A stretch of 6,519 bases of DNA, taken from positions 1 to 6,519 of the forward strand of contig USAK01000052.1 in assembly GCA_900552565.1 (NCBI GenBank), written 5' to 3'. Positions within the stretch are counted from its first letter, which is position 1; every line of letters begins with the position of its first letter. Shown here one piece after another: positions 5,730-6,519 of the stretch. The position numbers were made by a program, and so were the translations under genes. The stretch comes from an uncultured Selenomonas sp. GTDB taxonomy: Bacteria > Bacillota > Negativicutes > Selenomonadales > Selenomonadaceae. The notes under the pieces were generated by a model, which did not search any database, was not told the origin of the DNA, and saw nothing but the letters and a program-made list of their open reading frames with translations.

Positions 5730-6519
5730 TTAGCGGACTTCGGCAATCTTGACCGGGCGGCCTTCTTTGAGCGATTTCGTCGCAGCGGCTGCCATTTCGA
5801 CTGGATAGAGTCCATCTTCGCCCGTCACCGGCGTAGCCGTGTCTTCTTTGACGGCTTTGGCAAAGGCATTCATCTCGTTGACGAAGGCCTGTTCATAGCG
5901 GTCCCACATGACCTGATAAGCCGTGCCGCCGACCGTACCTGCAGCATCGGCAAACTGTGCCGTGTTCGGGATATCATTGCCGTTAAAGGCAACGCCTTTC
6001 GAGCCGAATACTTCGACACGCTGGTCATAGCCATAAACAGCGCGGCGGCTGTTGTCAATCGTGGCAATCGTGCCGGATTTGAATTTGAGCGTGACGACGG
6101 CCGTGTCGACATCGCCGGCTTTGCCGATTTCAGGGTCGACGAGGACGGAGCCCTGTGCATAGACTTCTTCGACTTCATCGCCGGCGAGGAAGCGGGCCAT
6201 ATCAAAGTCGTGAATCATCATATCGTAGAAGATACCGCCCGAAACTTTGACGTAATCGATGGAAGGCGGCTCCGGGTCGCGCGAGCTGATGCGGATGAGA
6301 TGCGGCTGGCCGACTTTGCCGGATTTTACCATGTCATAAACGGCGCGGTGATTGTGGTCGAAGCGGCGGCAGAAGCCAATCTGCAGCTTGACGCCAGCTT
6401 CTTTGGCCGTGTCGATGGCCTCGTGAACGCGTTTGAGGTCGTAATCAATCGGTTTCTCACAGAACAGCAGTTTACAGCTTTTTGAAGCACAATAAAATCG
6501 CATAGCCTCCTGATGGTGT
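5730..6519 (-). CDS. iolG: Inositol 2-dehydrogenase-like oxidoreductase (Gfo/Idh/MocA), 5' truncated by window edge
   Basis: An NAD-dependent dehydrogenase that would oxidise myo-inositol (or a related cyclitol) to the 2-keto form, the first step of inositol catabolism. The visible 262 codons start mid-protein with HHQEAM and continue into LLFCEKPID, whose EKP lysine is the conserved active-site lysine. SGGIFYDMMIHDFDMARFL follows, carrying the Asp-x3-His catalytic pair, then DPEIGKAGDVDTAVVTL, TIDNSRRAVYGYDQRVEVFGSKG and PVTGEDGLYPVEMA. This run is characteristic of IolG rather than the wider Gfo/Idh family. About 75-80 residues, including the GxGxxG nucleotide-binding fold, are missing beyond 6519. 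The ATG at 6503 is internal and not a start, although a chance AGGAGG precedes it by two bases. It is the first visible gene of the leftward operon; its promoter is outside the window. Substrate could also be a different inositol isomer. Confidence 0.85.
   Translation of the reverse strand, partial: HHQEAMRFYCASKSCKLLFCEKPIDYDLKRVHEAIDTAKEAGVKLQIGFCRRFDHNHRAVYDMVKSGKVGQPHLIRISSRDPEPPSIDYVKVSGGIFYDMMIHDFDMARFLAGDEVEEVYAQGSVLVDPEIGKAGDVDTAVVTLKFKSGTIATIDNSRRAVYGYDQRVEVFGSKGVAFNGNDIPNTAQFADAAGTVGGTAYQVMWDRYEQAFVNEMNAFAKAVKEDTATPVTGEDGLYPVEMAAAATKSLKEGRPVKIAEVR
6465..6519 (-). repeat. Right copy of 55-bp terminal inverted repeat, inside iolG-like gene
   Basis: Exact inverted copy of bases 1-55. 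Here the sequence is native: it encodes in-frame residues directly joined to the conserved FCEKP motif of the dehydrogenase. See the left copy for the interpretation as a probable assembly overlap. Confidence 0.95.

Noticed and set aside
5694..6485. Long + strand open frame of about 260 codons opposite the iolG-like gene
   Set aside because: Mirror of a GC-biased real gene; no ribosome binding site and no recognisable domain, while the - frame is unmistakably IolG-like.
6501..6503. ATG at 6503 (- strand) as start of the dehydrogenase, with AGGAGG just upstream
   Set aside because: The AGGAGG is only two bases from the ATG, the frame stays open to the window edge, and the protein would lack its whole nucleotide-binding fold.
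1..6519. Terminal inverted repeat as the ends of an insertion sequence or transposon
   Set aside because: No transposase or recombinase is encoded, and the right copy is ordinary in-frame coding sequence of a conserved dehydrogenase.

Overview
The window looks like one complete short contig of moderately GC-rich (about 50-55%) bacterial DNA. AGGAGG-type ribosome binding sites, Rho-independent terminators with U-tracts, a DUF1653 protein, a YgjP-type metallopeptidase and a GPH sugar symporter suggest a Firmicute. My best guess is a gut or rumen member of the Negativicutes (Selenomonas/Mitsuokella-like), but this rests on remembered similarity and no marker gene is present.

Left arm (+ strand, 1-1733): a 55-bp sequence that belongs to another gene, then a 79-residue DUF1653 protein, an extended -10 promoter, and a two-gene translationally coupled pair: an unrecognised 192-residue protein and a YgjP/DUF45 zinc metallopeptidase with HExxHx5H.

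Middle (1734-3410): a freestanding microgene for a basic 26-residue peptide, with its own near-consensus promoter, strong Shine-Dalgarno and terminator. A perfect 20-bp bidirectional terminator follows. Then comes, on the - strand, a secreted protein with a Ser/Thr/Pro-rich linker and a LAS/M15-like zinc peptidase signature, with its own promoter. Upstream of it lies a short - strand coding remnant with a PepSY-like C-terminus and its own terminator.

Right arm (- strand, 3351-6519): a catabolic operon transcribed right to left. It holds an IolG-like inositol 2-dehydrogenase (5' end cut by the window edge), a hydroxypyruvate-isomerase-like TIM-barrel sugar isomerase, and a GPH-family cation:sugar symporter, closed by a terminator. 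The likely job is uptake and early oxidation/isomerisation of a cyclitol or related sugar acid. The exact substrate cannot be read from the sequence.

The two ends of the window are exact 55-bp inverted copies of each other. The copy at the right end is in frame inside iolG; the copy at the left end fuses a piece of iolG to DNA upstream of the DUF1653 gene. This is most simply an assembly-graph overlap (55 is a common k-mer size), so the left 55 bases should not be trusted as the natural upstream region. The most interesting biological candidate is the 26-residue peptide gene.
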